Source of the DNA: Lyophyllum atratum
Lineage: Eukaryota > Basidiomycota > Agaricomycetes > Agaricales > Lyophyllaceae
Length of the DNA: 64,000 nt
Direction of reading: 5' to 3'
NCBI GenBank assembly: GCA_014905825.1
Contig: JACGCN010000017.1
Location: 1,042,689-1,106,688, forward strand
Within the stretch, counting starts at the first letter, position 1, and every line of letters begins with the position of its first letter. The position numbers and the translations under genes were made by a program. This document shows, in pieces, positions 34,412-44,092 of this stretch. The notes under the pieces were generated by a model. It saw only the letters and a program-made list of their open reading frames with translations. It made no database searches and was not told the origin of the DNA.

Positions 34412-34431
34412 CGAAAAAGGCCAAATTTCGG

Positions 34432-34469
34432 TCTGAAATACGCAATATTTGAACTCTAAAATACGCAAT
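34432..34469 (+). repeat. Subterminal repeats, left end (two copies)
   Basis: TCTGAAATACGCAAT (34432-34446) and TCTAAAATACGCAAT (34455-34469), the second followed by CGGACAA. Three more copies in the same orientation sit at the right end. Likely transposase-binding sites. Confidence 0.8.
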
Positions 34470-34890
34470 GTCGGACAAGGATTGAGTCACGTGATCTATC
34501 AGACGCGTACCAAAAAAGGCAACATGACGCGTTTCCAGGCGTTGTGAAAGCCCAGCTCGCTACCTACCAACTACTTTGCCCTTTTCCCTCCAGGAACAAC
34601 TATCAAGAGCTTTGGAAGCTTCTGTGATACTGATTTTCGATTGAAGGTGTTCCAATGAGCTTCTGCAGCTGCATTAAGGACCATTCGAGACTTGGCATGG
34701 CTTTGGTCGCCAATCGGAACGAGCGCCCTTGGTCCGAGGTGATACATAAATGTATCAATTGGCGCATACGAATGAAGGTGAGCCGAACCCGAAGAACATG
34801 AGAACACAGGAGCATCTGGCTCGTCATCGTCATCGACATCATTTGTTCTCTACTCGGAAGTACATGTCAGTCACGAAAATTAAAACCCAA

Positions 34891-37800
34891 TCAATATAAG
34901 CGCACCATTTCAAGAGGCAAATAAACACGAAGAGATAATGCTTGGAGTGAAGACGCATTTCCTATCATGGTAATTGATCCATAACGCCCATTTGCACCCT
35001 TCTTGTACATGTCGAGTATCTCGCCGACATACAAGCGCTGTGATGTTCGTATGATGACGAAATTGCCCAACTTCAGAGGGAATAAATCATTGACATTCTT
35101 AGCAGATAGGTTCGGTAGGTCTGAATGGTAGAGTGAGAGACTGTGAAGTGACACGAGACCATGAGACTTACCTCCCGCATTAATTGATTTTTGAAGACTT
35201 TGTGCAAGGTTCTTCCATCGCAGTTCACGGTCCTTTCTAGGCTGAACCTTTTGCAAAGAATCATCAAGTTCTTGACCGATGCGGAGGCGGTGGGAAGCTT
35301 CTTTAGCTGACATCTTGGGCAACTCGTTCCCGTTATGAACAGCCTCTTCACGCTCTTGATCTGCCGCGACAAATTTGGGGTTGAGTGTGACTGTGCGCTC
35401 AGAACGCGTCGTGGTTCCAGACGTGAGACGACTGCGGCAGCCAAGGATTGATTTGATGGATATGTCCCCACTGCCATTGGTAAACTCGCTTTTCAATGCG
35501 CCAACGGCATCAGATGATGATTCATCCACGGACAGAGTGATACCGAGAGATTTGACTGAGATGGGTTGTAAACTCGTCACAGGAGGTAAATTCTCGGTTT
35601 CTTCACAAAGTGCCGAGTAACGTGCTGTGTCGTGAGCCGCTGCTGCAGTACTCTCCCCCAGAGTCAAACTCGAACCATCATGCTGTTCATCATGTTCATC
35701 CTCCGAGTCAGAGTCGAGATTATACTCTACGCTCGCATCCGAGTCCATGTCCGAGTCAAAATCATCAGCCTCGATTTTGGATTTCTTTTTGGAATTCTTC
35801 GCCGGTGGAGGGGCACCGAGACGACTGAGATCAAGAGGAGAATTGTCTGTGGGCACCGTGATGGGTATGTGGAGGATATTCTTGCAAATATGGCAGGTTT
35901 CGCGAAAGGCAAGGGTGACAAGCACATTAAGCTCACTGTCAGTCAGGTTGACCGTCGCAAGCTGCTTATCATGCGGAGAAAGCGGTGTCGCATCATAGTC
36001 CATGATGTAACCAGCAGCTGAATGACGCTCTCGCTTCTCGGCAAACTGCCCCGAAAGGAGTAGACGTTGCCGAACTTCGATGTGCTTGACCATCTTCAAG
36101 AATTCGCCGTACGTAAAATTCGGTAGGATCATACGTGAGATGCCGAAGAAATGCTCGACAAATTCTGTGCCTAAGAGCCATGGACAGAAAGGTTGGTCGG
36201 GATAGATGCGCGAGTAGACAATTACGAGCTGCACCAAGCTATCACAAAGGCGATTAAAGATGTGAAAGCTTGCGGGTGAGATGAATGACCGAGTGACAGA
36301 GTACAAATCGGGAAAGCGGACGGAGAGTTTTATGATGTGCTTCCGCCATAAGTGGAGGAAAAAACGTGCACGGAACGCAGAGAGAACACGGTCTTTAACA
36401 GACATTGTACGACTGAGCCATGCATCGAATAAAGTTCCTGGAATCTATCTCGTCAGAGAAATTCACCCGAGCAGCTGCGAAACTTTTACCAAATATGAAA
36501 AGATACACAAATAATCCATGCATGCCATCGCGAATAATATTGTCCTGCCCATCAGCATTGCCTGGGACAGTCATAGCATGTAGAGCCGTCGCATGGAATA
36601 GGCGACGTGCAGCTCCATCATCCTGCTTGTCGACATTTTCAATGTCCCGTCGCACCAGGCCAGTACCGCCGTGTTCATAAAGACAAACCAGAGATCGATT
36701 CACGACGTAGCCAATCCCTAGGCTAGCCGTATGTGTCCCATGTTGAGGCTGATTGCGACATGTCTTTCGAGCATGAGGGGGATCCGAAATAGAGACTAAT
36801 GGCCCGGTATGTCTGAACACGGGTACACTGAGGGAAATACCATAAAGGGGATAGGTATATGTGAGCGGCGGGAGGTGGGATAGCTCTCCATCCATCATCA
36901 CCTGCGCAGCAAGTTCGGACGAAGCACCGTCTGCTGCAAATGAAACAATCAAGAGATCGAGGTTAGACGCCATCTTGAGTGCCTTCATGTGCATGGCATG
37001 TATATCATCACCCTTATCTCCACCCGTTGTAGGCAGAAGCGCGACGACTTGAGGTGAATATTGTGGTAAGGGTATCTTTTCACAACAGCAAAAGTCAGAA
37101 CAATATGTGACCGTGTAATATATAGTAATACCTTCGCAAGTACTGCTCGCACTTGAGTCGCAAGAGCTTTCTTAGATTTAACCTTCTTGATTATCTTGTC
37201 GATATCTTCTGTATCATCCACTTCGCAGGCGTCGAGTGGTAGTATAGAGCCAAGTATGTGGCCCCCATAGTCCGTGGAATACGTGAGGCGGGCACGGACT
37301 TTTGTGCAGTCAGAACCAATAGCAACTGGTCCTGTATATTTGACCATATCCACGAAGCGCTTGACCCGGGCAAAATTCTCGTAAATTAGATACGGGTTCT
37401 GAAGTACGTCTTCGGTATTTGCAACAAGAGCCCTAATAGATATGAATACATCATGAACATTACCTCTCGATGCAGGGATACATTCTTACCTTAGGTGACG
37501 TGACGACGGTGCAGGGAACTGTGCGGCTAGAATACCGTAATGTCTTGCTGAGTTGGGTCCATGAGATCGAAGAAGCGTCATGAAGTTGAGATAATTCTGT
37601 GGATACCGTATGCCGTACTTTGCGTTGGGATTTCCAGACGTATCACGGTCGATTTTATCAGCGAAAACGCGACAAAGGTCTTGGAACACGTCGACATTCT
37701 TGAGGTGGCCATCACGCGCGTGTTGATATAGCTTCAAGAAACAGTCTGTGTCCTTTCCACGCTCCAAGAGGTGGTGGACGTCGAAAAGGAGAGGGTCTTT

Positions 37801-40308
37801 GAGTTTTCTCTGTATAGATTGAGTCTCCATAACCTGGAACCCTTTCGGCGCATATTTGGTGCGATTTTCGAAAATCTCGCGTTGCTCCTCAAGTGGTAGT
37901 TTCGCTTCAGCATTTTTCTATGCAAAATCATATGAGCGCACTGCTCCCCATCGAATGGTGGAGCGACTTACACGTCTCAATGCATGCTTGAATGATTCAT
38001 CTCTGGCTACCTTTTTGCACGCATCGCAGATCTCGTCCTTATTGGTAGTCGTCCCAGCACATCGCGTCGATTTAACGTACCCCAAAGCAAAGTCGACCTC
38101 CCAGCGGGCCCATGCTCGCAAACTCTCATCCATCTTCTCGACTTCTAACGCTGCCCAATCTCCTGTCTTGGTTGATCTATTCCCCCAGTCAGGCATCGCC
38201 GCTCTTGGGGTGCGTACTGGTGACGTGGTCGATTCCAAGGTGTCATTCTCATCTCGGAGACGAGGAAAGGTCTTCCAAGGAAATAATTGGCGGGAAATCC
38301 GACCGCGTAATCTGAAGGATATTCCCCCGAATGAGCGTGTTTGTGAACGAAGGATGTACTCTTCGTAATGACTGCCAGTGAGATGACGGCATGGAATCGG
38401 GCTCGGTGGAGGAGGTGGTGGAGGAGGTGGAGCTGAGGTCCCGGATGCCTCTGAAGTCGAAAGAAAAGCAGTTATTAGTGTCGGCTGGTCATATTCCTAT
38501 TAGTCAGATAGAATTAAAGTGAAGTCGAAGACTTACTGCTGCCACAGTGCGCATAGTGTATGCACCCTTTTGATCAGAGGGTTCGAGCTTGACCGGAGAG
38601 ATATTGGAGACTGTCTGCTTCGAAGATCCACCTTTGAAGAATGCCGAAATAGGTGGAACACCGGCTGGCTAAATTAGCGGAAAATTAGCACGGTTTCGCC
38701 GTCATTACAGAATGCACCCACTGCAAGATTGGATTTCAGTCCATTCCGGCGGACACGCTCCCGTTTGAATCCTGTGACTTGCGGGCAAGAGTTCTTGTGC
38801 GAATCCCAGTTTTTCGACTCGTAAGATCGATTTTTCGTGAGTTGAACCCATGCCTTGCAACCGCGACAACGGACACGGCTTTCTTCAACGCTCTCGATCC
38901 ATTCGTCGTCCTGGAGTGCTAATCGACGTTGTGCAATTGTCTTCTTAGGAGCCCGGGGCAATTTAGGGTTGACCAGGCGTTGAGTCGTTCTACGCTCATT
39001 TTCGGTGTCATAGCCGTTATCTTCATCCAGGTCGACTCGAGTGCGTTTCCTACCGCTTACAGCCCGAGTACTTCAGACTATACATCATCCACATATTGGG
39101 AGACTCACATTTCAATCCTCTTGACAGGTATTGGCTTTTCTGCGTCTTCGTGCGACGTTTTGCTGCGGTGAAGGTGTGAAGAAGCGCTCGTGGACTTAAG
39201 ATGGCGCGGACACTTACCTCTGATTCAGGGTCTCGTGAGAATTCTCACCCGAAGCTGTGACGGATATGGAATCGACACACGTCTCGTTATCTGGCGCATC
39301 TTGTTTCTGATCCACCACTTCAACTTCTGTGTCGCTTACATCTGAGACGGCGGGTTTTGCTCTTCTGTGGGGGACTTAGTATGTATACCAACTAGTCATA
39401 TCCGAAACTCACTTAATGGGTGCAGTACTCAGCGCCTCAAGCACAATGTTGCGAAACGAGTCCTTCTTGTCGTTTGCAACTTCCTCCCAGCAACTTTCTC
39501 CCGTAGCCGCTCTCATCGCCATCATAATAAATAAACCGCATGCGAAACCATCCATCTGGCATTGTAACGCCACCGGTGAGATTAGCTTTCGATTCCAATC
39601 GCCTGTATCCCATTCAACTGGCTCAGCCTTGAGATGCCGTCGTATTTCATCGACAACTTTTAACAGCAACTACGTATAAGAAGAGATGGTGAGTGTTTCC
39701 CGCAATATCAACACATTTAGAACTCACCGGCTCGGCCCAGGAGCTAGAACCCAATTCAGGTATACTGTCAAAGATATACATCGTGCTGGTAGAGTAATCC
39801 ACCCAACCCAAGATCCAATGCTTTGGGAAACCTCCGTTCAGAGGTATTATCCATTTCGTTCTCGCGAGTAAAGTTTCTAATGTGTCTGTGTTGCACTAAA
39901 AACTCGTCAGCCCTATTGTTGAACCCCAGGACATGCACGACATACGGCAGCGCGAACATGAATCTCGGCGGAGCCTACGAGCCGTTCAACATGGGACGAA
40001 ACCTTTCCCTGCACAAGGTCACCAAGCCATGTCGAGAAGATACACCAATCGGGACTCGCGAGCCTTTCTGTTTTTTCCTGCAGCACCGCGCCGAAGGCAT
40101 TGATCACGGCGCCGGTGATTTTTTGCTTATCCTCGGTAAGTGCTTTGCAGTCCGAAAAGTCGAACTGAATGTTTCGAATCTGACGTAGGCCGCCTGTCTC
40201 GAGAGCGTCAATCACAGCTTTGTTGAGATGTAGCTCCATTGGGGGATCCGGGCGGGAGTGTAGAATCGTCGGTGTCGCTTCCCAGCAGTCCCCGACGCGC
40301 GCCCTCAT
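34891..40308 (-). CDS. Ulp1 protease - zinc finger - RNase-H-like transposase fusion, ~1588 aa
   Basis: Thirteen exons joined in phase: 39939-40308, 39728-39876, 39413-39669, 39218-39364, 39109-39162, 38722-39049, 38537-38668, 38262-38497, 37972-38203, 37490-37917, 37132-37432, 36490-37075, 34891-36437. (1) Residues ~1-255: C48/Ulp1-type cysteine protease with His143 (PKHWILGWVD), Asp160 (YIFDSIP), Gln211 and Cys217 (QMDGFACGLF), the family's H-D-Q-C set with normal spacing. (2) A charged linker and basic region (KRIEMKRTRVD). (3) A BED/C2HC-like zinc finger near 365-405 (VRCRGCKAWVQL...SHKNSCP). (4) The transposase core: D~819 (AIGSDCTKV), D~927 (FAADGASSELAAQ), SDPPHARKTCRNQ, and E~1165/1168 (LGTEFVEHFFGISR). 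(5) An acidic tail and a C-terminal KLGNFVIIRTSQRLYVGEIL segment. It would cut and paste the element; the protease may process the polyprotein or remove SUMO. The largest open frame alone hides the fusion. Confidence 0.85.
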
Positions 40309-40420
40309 CGTTCCTTATCGATTATCAACCACGCTATCAGTTGTCATCTGAATTTAGTCACAATTATCGTAGATCTCTCTCTAATTTTACCTTCCACGGA
40401 ATTTTTTTCTTCCAGTCTCG

Positions 40421-40524
40421 CCTAAAATACGCAATCGAGCGGACAACGATCTGCTCCTCACGGTCTAAAATACGCTATCCCTCGGACAAGAAAATAGCCC
40501 TTTTCGGGCCCTAAAATACGCAAT
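40421..40524 (+). repeat. Subterminal repeats, right end (three copies)
   Basis: CCTAAAATACGCAAT (40421-40435), TCTAAAATACGCTAT (40464-40478) and CCTAAAATACGCAAT (40510-40524), each followed within a few bases by CGGACA. Same strand orientation as the left-end copies, so they are direct, not inverted, relative to the element. Confidence 0.8.
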
Positions 40525-40528
40525 TTTC

Positions 40529-40561
40529 CGGACAGACCCATAGGGGAGCTTCACGGGTCCT
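40529..40561 (-). repeat. Terminal inverted repeat, right
   Basis: Reverse complement begins AGGACCCGTGAAGCTCCCCT; partner of 34379-34411. Confidence 0.93.
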
Positions 40562-40569
40562 CGTGTTCC
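40562..40569. repeat. Target-site duplication, right copy
   Basis: CGTGTTCC directly after the right inverted repeat; identical to 34371-34378. Confidence 0.9.
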
Positions 40570-40990
40570 TTATCTATGTCATGCGCCCTCTACAGTCACC
40601 AACTCACCTGCGTACTCTCAGCTTGGCATCACCGACTCATGGGGATGCTGAGATCCTTCCTTCGCTGTCTGAGAACAAAATTCACCCGCCTCCTCTATGC
40701 GCGGTACTACCATCTTCGACAGTTATGATCCCACTCAGGACAACAATCTGCGTGTATTTTCTCGGTATTTATCAGACTCGCGGCCACCCCGAAGGTTCAT
40801 TTCACTCACGACGGAGAATCTTCGCCGTCTCGGTGGACAGCTGTCTTCGAAGAGCCTAACGTACTACGTCGGACGATCTGCCAATGTTCACAGGGTGCGG
40901 CAAAGAACCTGTGTGACCGAGGCTCTTGTATTGTTATATTCATTTAGAAGACGCCTGTCAGGAAATTCCAGGAATCATCGTTCGTCAAAG
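40570..40990. other. Spacer, promoter of the 41 kb secreted protein
   Basis: About 420 bases, no gene. TTGTTATATTCATTTAG near 40928-40945 could hold an initiation region for the following gene. Confidence 0.35.
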
Positions 40991-41449
40991 ATGAAGCTTT
41001 CACTCGTGTCTTTTCTTGTTGCCTTAGCCTCGATCAGCTGCGCCAGCGCTAGTCCTCAGTTCTTCACAGTGAGTTGACGGCTCTTGTTCTATTTGATATC
41101 GTGCTGAATGTACACCGCCCCTCGTAGACGAACAGTGGAACTGATGCTGGAACGACAACTTGCATCACGTTCACTTTTGGCGATTCAACATCGACCACAG
41201 TCATCACATATACACCTACGCCAACAGCCACTACAACAGTGAGACCTTCACCAACAACTACGACAGCAAGAGAAACGGGGACTTCTGTGAGTGTTGTCCA
41301 AGTCCTTCATCGCACAGACGCCTGACACGGATGCAGTGATGATGGATATGATGTAGGAGTGGACGCTCATCAACATTGTCGATGGTATCTTTTATCAGTG
41401 CACACCACCAACGACGTTCCGCGTACCTGAAATTTCTTTCCTGACATGA
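40991..41449 (+). CDS. Thr-rich small secreted protein, 109 aa
   Basis: Three exons (40991-41068, 41128-41286, 41357-41449) with GT-AG introns and matching phases. Signal peptide MKLSLVSFLVALASISCASA; mature SPQFFTTNSGTDAGTTTC; a Thr/Pro-rich, probably O-glycosylated middle (YTPTPTATTTVRPSPTTTTA); then WTLINIVDGIFYQC and a short tail. Only two cysteines in the mature part. No named family; candidate secreted or wall-associated peptide. It has no sequence relation to the six-cysteine family beyond the leader. Confidence 0.72.
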
Positions 41450-41885
41450 GCCTATAACCTCCGTGCTTGAGACGCTTCGTCATGGTCGGTATTTGTACGG
41501 GTCTTCGATATTAATGTGTACATCCCTCACGCCGCCCGATCCAACGCCGTATAGCACATCAGTTAGAAGACTCGCTTGGCCGTGTCCTCACTCGAACAAT
41601 TCGTCGTGATAATAAACGGCGTCAGGAGGAGGACAGCCTCGGCGAGTTCGACGTAGTGAAAACTAGTCCACCAGACACGGTCAGAGATACCAGCCAGTAG
41701 TGATTCGACACTTCATGATCCGGCATATGATCAAATTGCTCTAACGAACCGCAAGTGTGATAGGCAGAACGGTGTAAAAGTTACGGAATCACTCTGAAGT
41801 CCCCTATTGGAAGCAGCTTGACTGATTATGGGGTATACGGTAGGTATTCTAGATGTGGAGTGTAGAGGTATATCAAGAAGCACCA
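41450..41885. other. Convergent intergenic region
   Basis: Between the 3' ends of the small secreted protein (+) and the MFS gene (-). No feature seen. Confidence 0.4.
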
Positions 41886-44092
41886 TCATGACGCCGCTGT
41901 GAAAGGAGAGTTTGCACGGAGACGGCCCCCGATCCTGTAAAAAATGAACCTGGTTATATCGTCAGTACAAGAAGGTATTAGAATCAAACTTAAAAACTGA
42001 CGGGAGCGGCGCCATCAACGTCGTTAATCCTGCCAATAGGGCCGTTGCACCCACGGTCCCTAGTTTTGCGTACATGGCGCCTGCGAACAAAGGAAATGCT
42101 GCCGCGAATGAGGAACGGAGCGCGCTGTTGGAAGCCATGGCTGATGCTGCGATGGGTCGATAGGCTGTAACGAGATAAGTGAATGTTGACATGTATACAA
42201 AGTATATCCCCGATCCGAAAGGTACAGAGCCGATGATAGGGACGATCCAATGGATGCGGGGAAAGCTAGTGAACGCTAACCAGAATAGGCCTGGAGGGCG
42301 GTCGACGACTGTTAGAGACATTCAAGTCGGTAGAGCACTGAGAAGCCTAACCGACTGGAACGAGGACGCCGCCAAGTTGGCCCATGATGAGACGTATCTC
42401 AGGCGGCGCTTCGCCCTCATGTTTGGCTGCTTCGCGTTCGAAAAGCCTTCGTCGAACATCAGAAAAAAGTCTGAACCATGAGTAGACGGCGTACCTGTTC
42501 CAGTACGGCTGAGAAGAGATGGCTAGCACCATACCCAGCCCTATTCCCAAGAATGTCATGCCCGTCGATTGCATGTTGAAGCCGTGCCCGTCGCGGAAGA
42601 TGATGGGAAAGGCCTGGAATGCGAGGTACAGAATGCCAAGAATTAAGGCCGTCCTGGGTTACTCATATCAGCCAGCAGCACCGACATTTAAGGGTAATAT
42701 TGGGGTTGCGTACGTACCAGAGGTTCAAGAGAAGCGCCATACGATCGAACAACATAAGCTCTGCCCCCGAGAGTTGATCAGACATTCCAACAATCGTGAC
42801 AAGTGATAAACGCACGAAATGGCTTATAGCAGCTCACCACGATGGCCATGAACAGGTGTTTATCTTCCTTGTCTAACGGGGCCCAGTAAGCCGGGTTCCC
42901 GGTGGATTTCCGTAGCCTGGTTCGAAGACAAGTGTTGGCATGAGATATTGGTTGAAGAAGTGGTAGGAATAGTGTCACCGAGCGGCCTTCCTTTTGAGAA
43001 GGACAGGAACGTAAGTTTCTGGCACGAGCTAAGAGGCGATGCTGGTAAGAGTTCTGCTCGAAAATTGAACAACGGACTCACGGTATAGAGAGCGATGAAT
43101 TGAGCGAAGGTCCATATCGTTAGTATCCTGTATGTCCACCGCCAGTAGAGATTCTATAGCGGGTTAAATGAACCAACCGGGCCCGTGGAAGTGGTGCGTC
43201 ACACCTGGTTGATAAACCTAGAAGCAAAGTCAACTATCGTCGTCACAGTACAATCGAAGGCGAAGGCGAATACGAACCCGCTTATCAGTGGCCCAGCGAC
43301 GGGTCCAATGAAAGGGCTAATCGTGTAAAGAGCCATGGGGCTGGAGGTTACGACGTTCAGTGGGATGGGGGAATGAAGCCAAATGGGAGCTCACTTCGCA
43401 ACGTCCGGGCCATAGAACATATCGCTAACACTTCCACCAGCGACGCTTAAGAAAGCGGAGCCGCAGAAACCGGTGATGAATCGGAAAATCAAAAACACGG
43501 CTAGATAATCGATTGACTGTGAGCCTTGCGAGAAAAGCGTGATGTCAGTCAGAAGCTCACCAAGATCAGGGGCGAATGTGACCGGGAAAGACAAGAGGAA
43601 GAAAAACCCGTATGAAACCCTGTACACGATATTTCTGCCATAGACCTCGGACAAGGGGCCGACCAGCAACGGCCCGAACCCCAGCCCTGCCACGAACAGA
43701 CTTATCGACAGAATGGACACTACTTGGGAGACATGGAATTCGTGGGCGATACCCTGTTCCGTAAAACTGGCCTGAATAAAATGCAAAGCATGAGGTGGAG
43801 TAAGATGACCGTTCTGACGACAATGCATGTATATCAGACGTACCACCGAGGAAGCGCAAGTCACACATAGCGCGGCGAGACTTATGACAATGACCGCAGT
43901 CCATCTCCGTAACAGTGGCCGATTTTGAGGCTGCTCCTTCGGTTCTAGAACTACCTGGAAAGGATCGACGGGGGTAGACTCCTTCGATGGAGGCATGGTC
44001 GCGTTTGCCTCGACGTGATCGTGCCGGGTGGTTGATACTGTGGACACGGAACCAGCGGACGACCTTCGCCGTCTGGCTGGAAGTGTGGACAT
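41886..44092 (-). CDS. MFS transporter, DHA1 (drug:H+ antiporter-1) type
   Basis: Plasma-membrane antiporter for drugs, polyamines or fungal metabolites. Eleven exons in consistent phase (44092-43844, 43771-43561, 43500-43395, 43340-43205, 43153-43082, 43028-42979, 42916-42838, 42758-42718, 42653-42352, 42290-42002, 41949-41886) give 532 residues. A Ser/Arg-rich cytosolic N-terminus (MSTLPARRRRSSAGSVSTVS) precedes ASFTEQG, then FGPLLVGPLSEVYGRNIVYR (loop 2-3 motif A), FRFITGFCGSAFLSVAGG, and SPFIGPVAGPLISGF, the antiporter motif C. The second half has WTALILGILYLAFQAFPIIF, SVPFGSGIYFVYMSTFTYLV and MAPLPFIFYRIGGRLR. I took the ATG at 44090-44092; the longer open frame upstream has no ATG. Cargo is not predictable. 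Confidence 0.92.

Larger units (their letters stand above)
34379..40561. mobile_element. Intact DNA transposon with Ulp1-transposase fusion
   Basis: 6183-base element bounded by 33-base terminal inverted repeats (34379-34411 and 40529-40561) starting AGGACCCGTGAAGCTCCCCT, with one mismatch, and a perfect 8-base target duplication. It holds one long minus-strand gene with no internal stop or frameshift once spliced. The 8-base duplication fits the P, hAT and KDZ superfamilies. The protein has D, D and E candidates in a P-like arrangement (DGASSE, DPPHARK, TEFVEHFFG) and none of the KDZ or hAT signature motifs I know, so I call it P-like, tentatively, or a separate fungal group. Near-identical ends and perfect target sites suggest fairly recent insertion. 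Confidence 0.9.

Noticed and set aside
39409..40308. Ulp1 domain as a separate gene in the element
   Set aside because: Exons at 39218-39364 and 39109-39162 connect it in phase to the zinc finger and transposase; no stop or terminator lies between.
34379..40561. KDZ (Kyakuja-Dileera-Zisupton) transposon call
   Set aside because: The 8-base target duplication and Ulp1 domain fit, but the protein lacks the KDZ motifs I know (CxC clusters, YDIxCQ, GExxERxWS-like).
40991..41449. Membership of the Thr-rich secreted protein in the six-cysteine family
   Set aside because: Only the leader is similar; mature part has two cysteines, different exon structure and no CWxCC.
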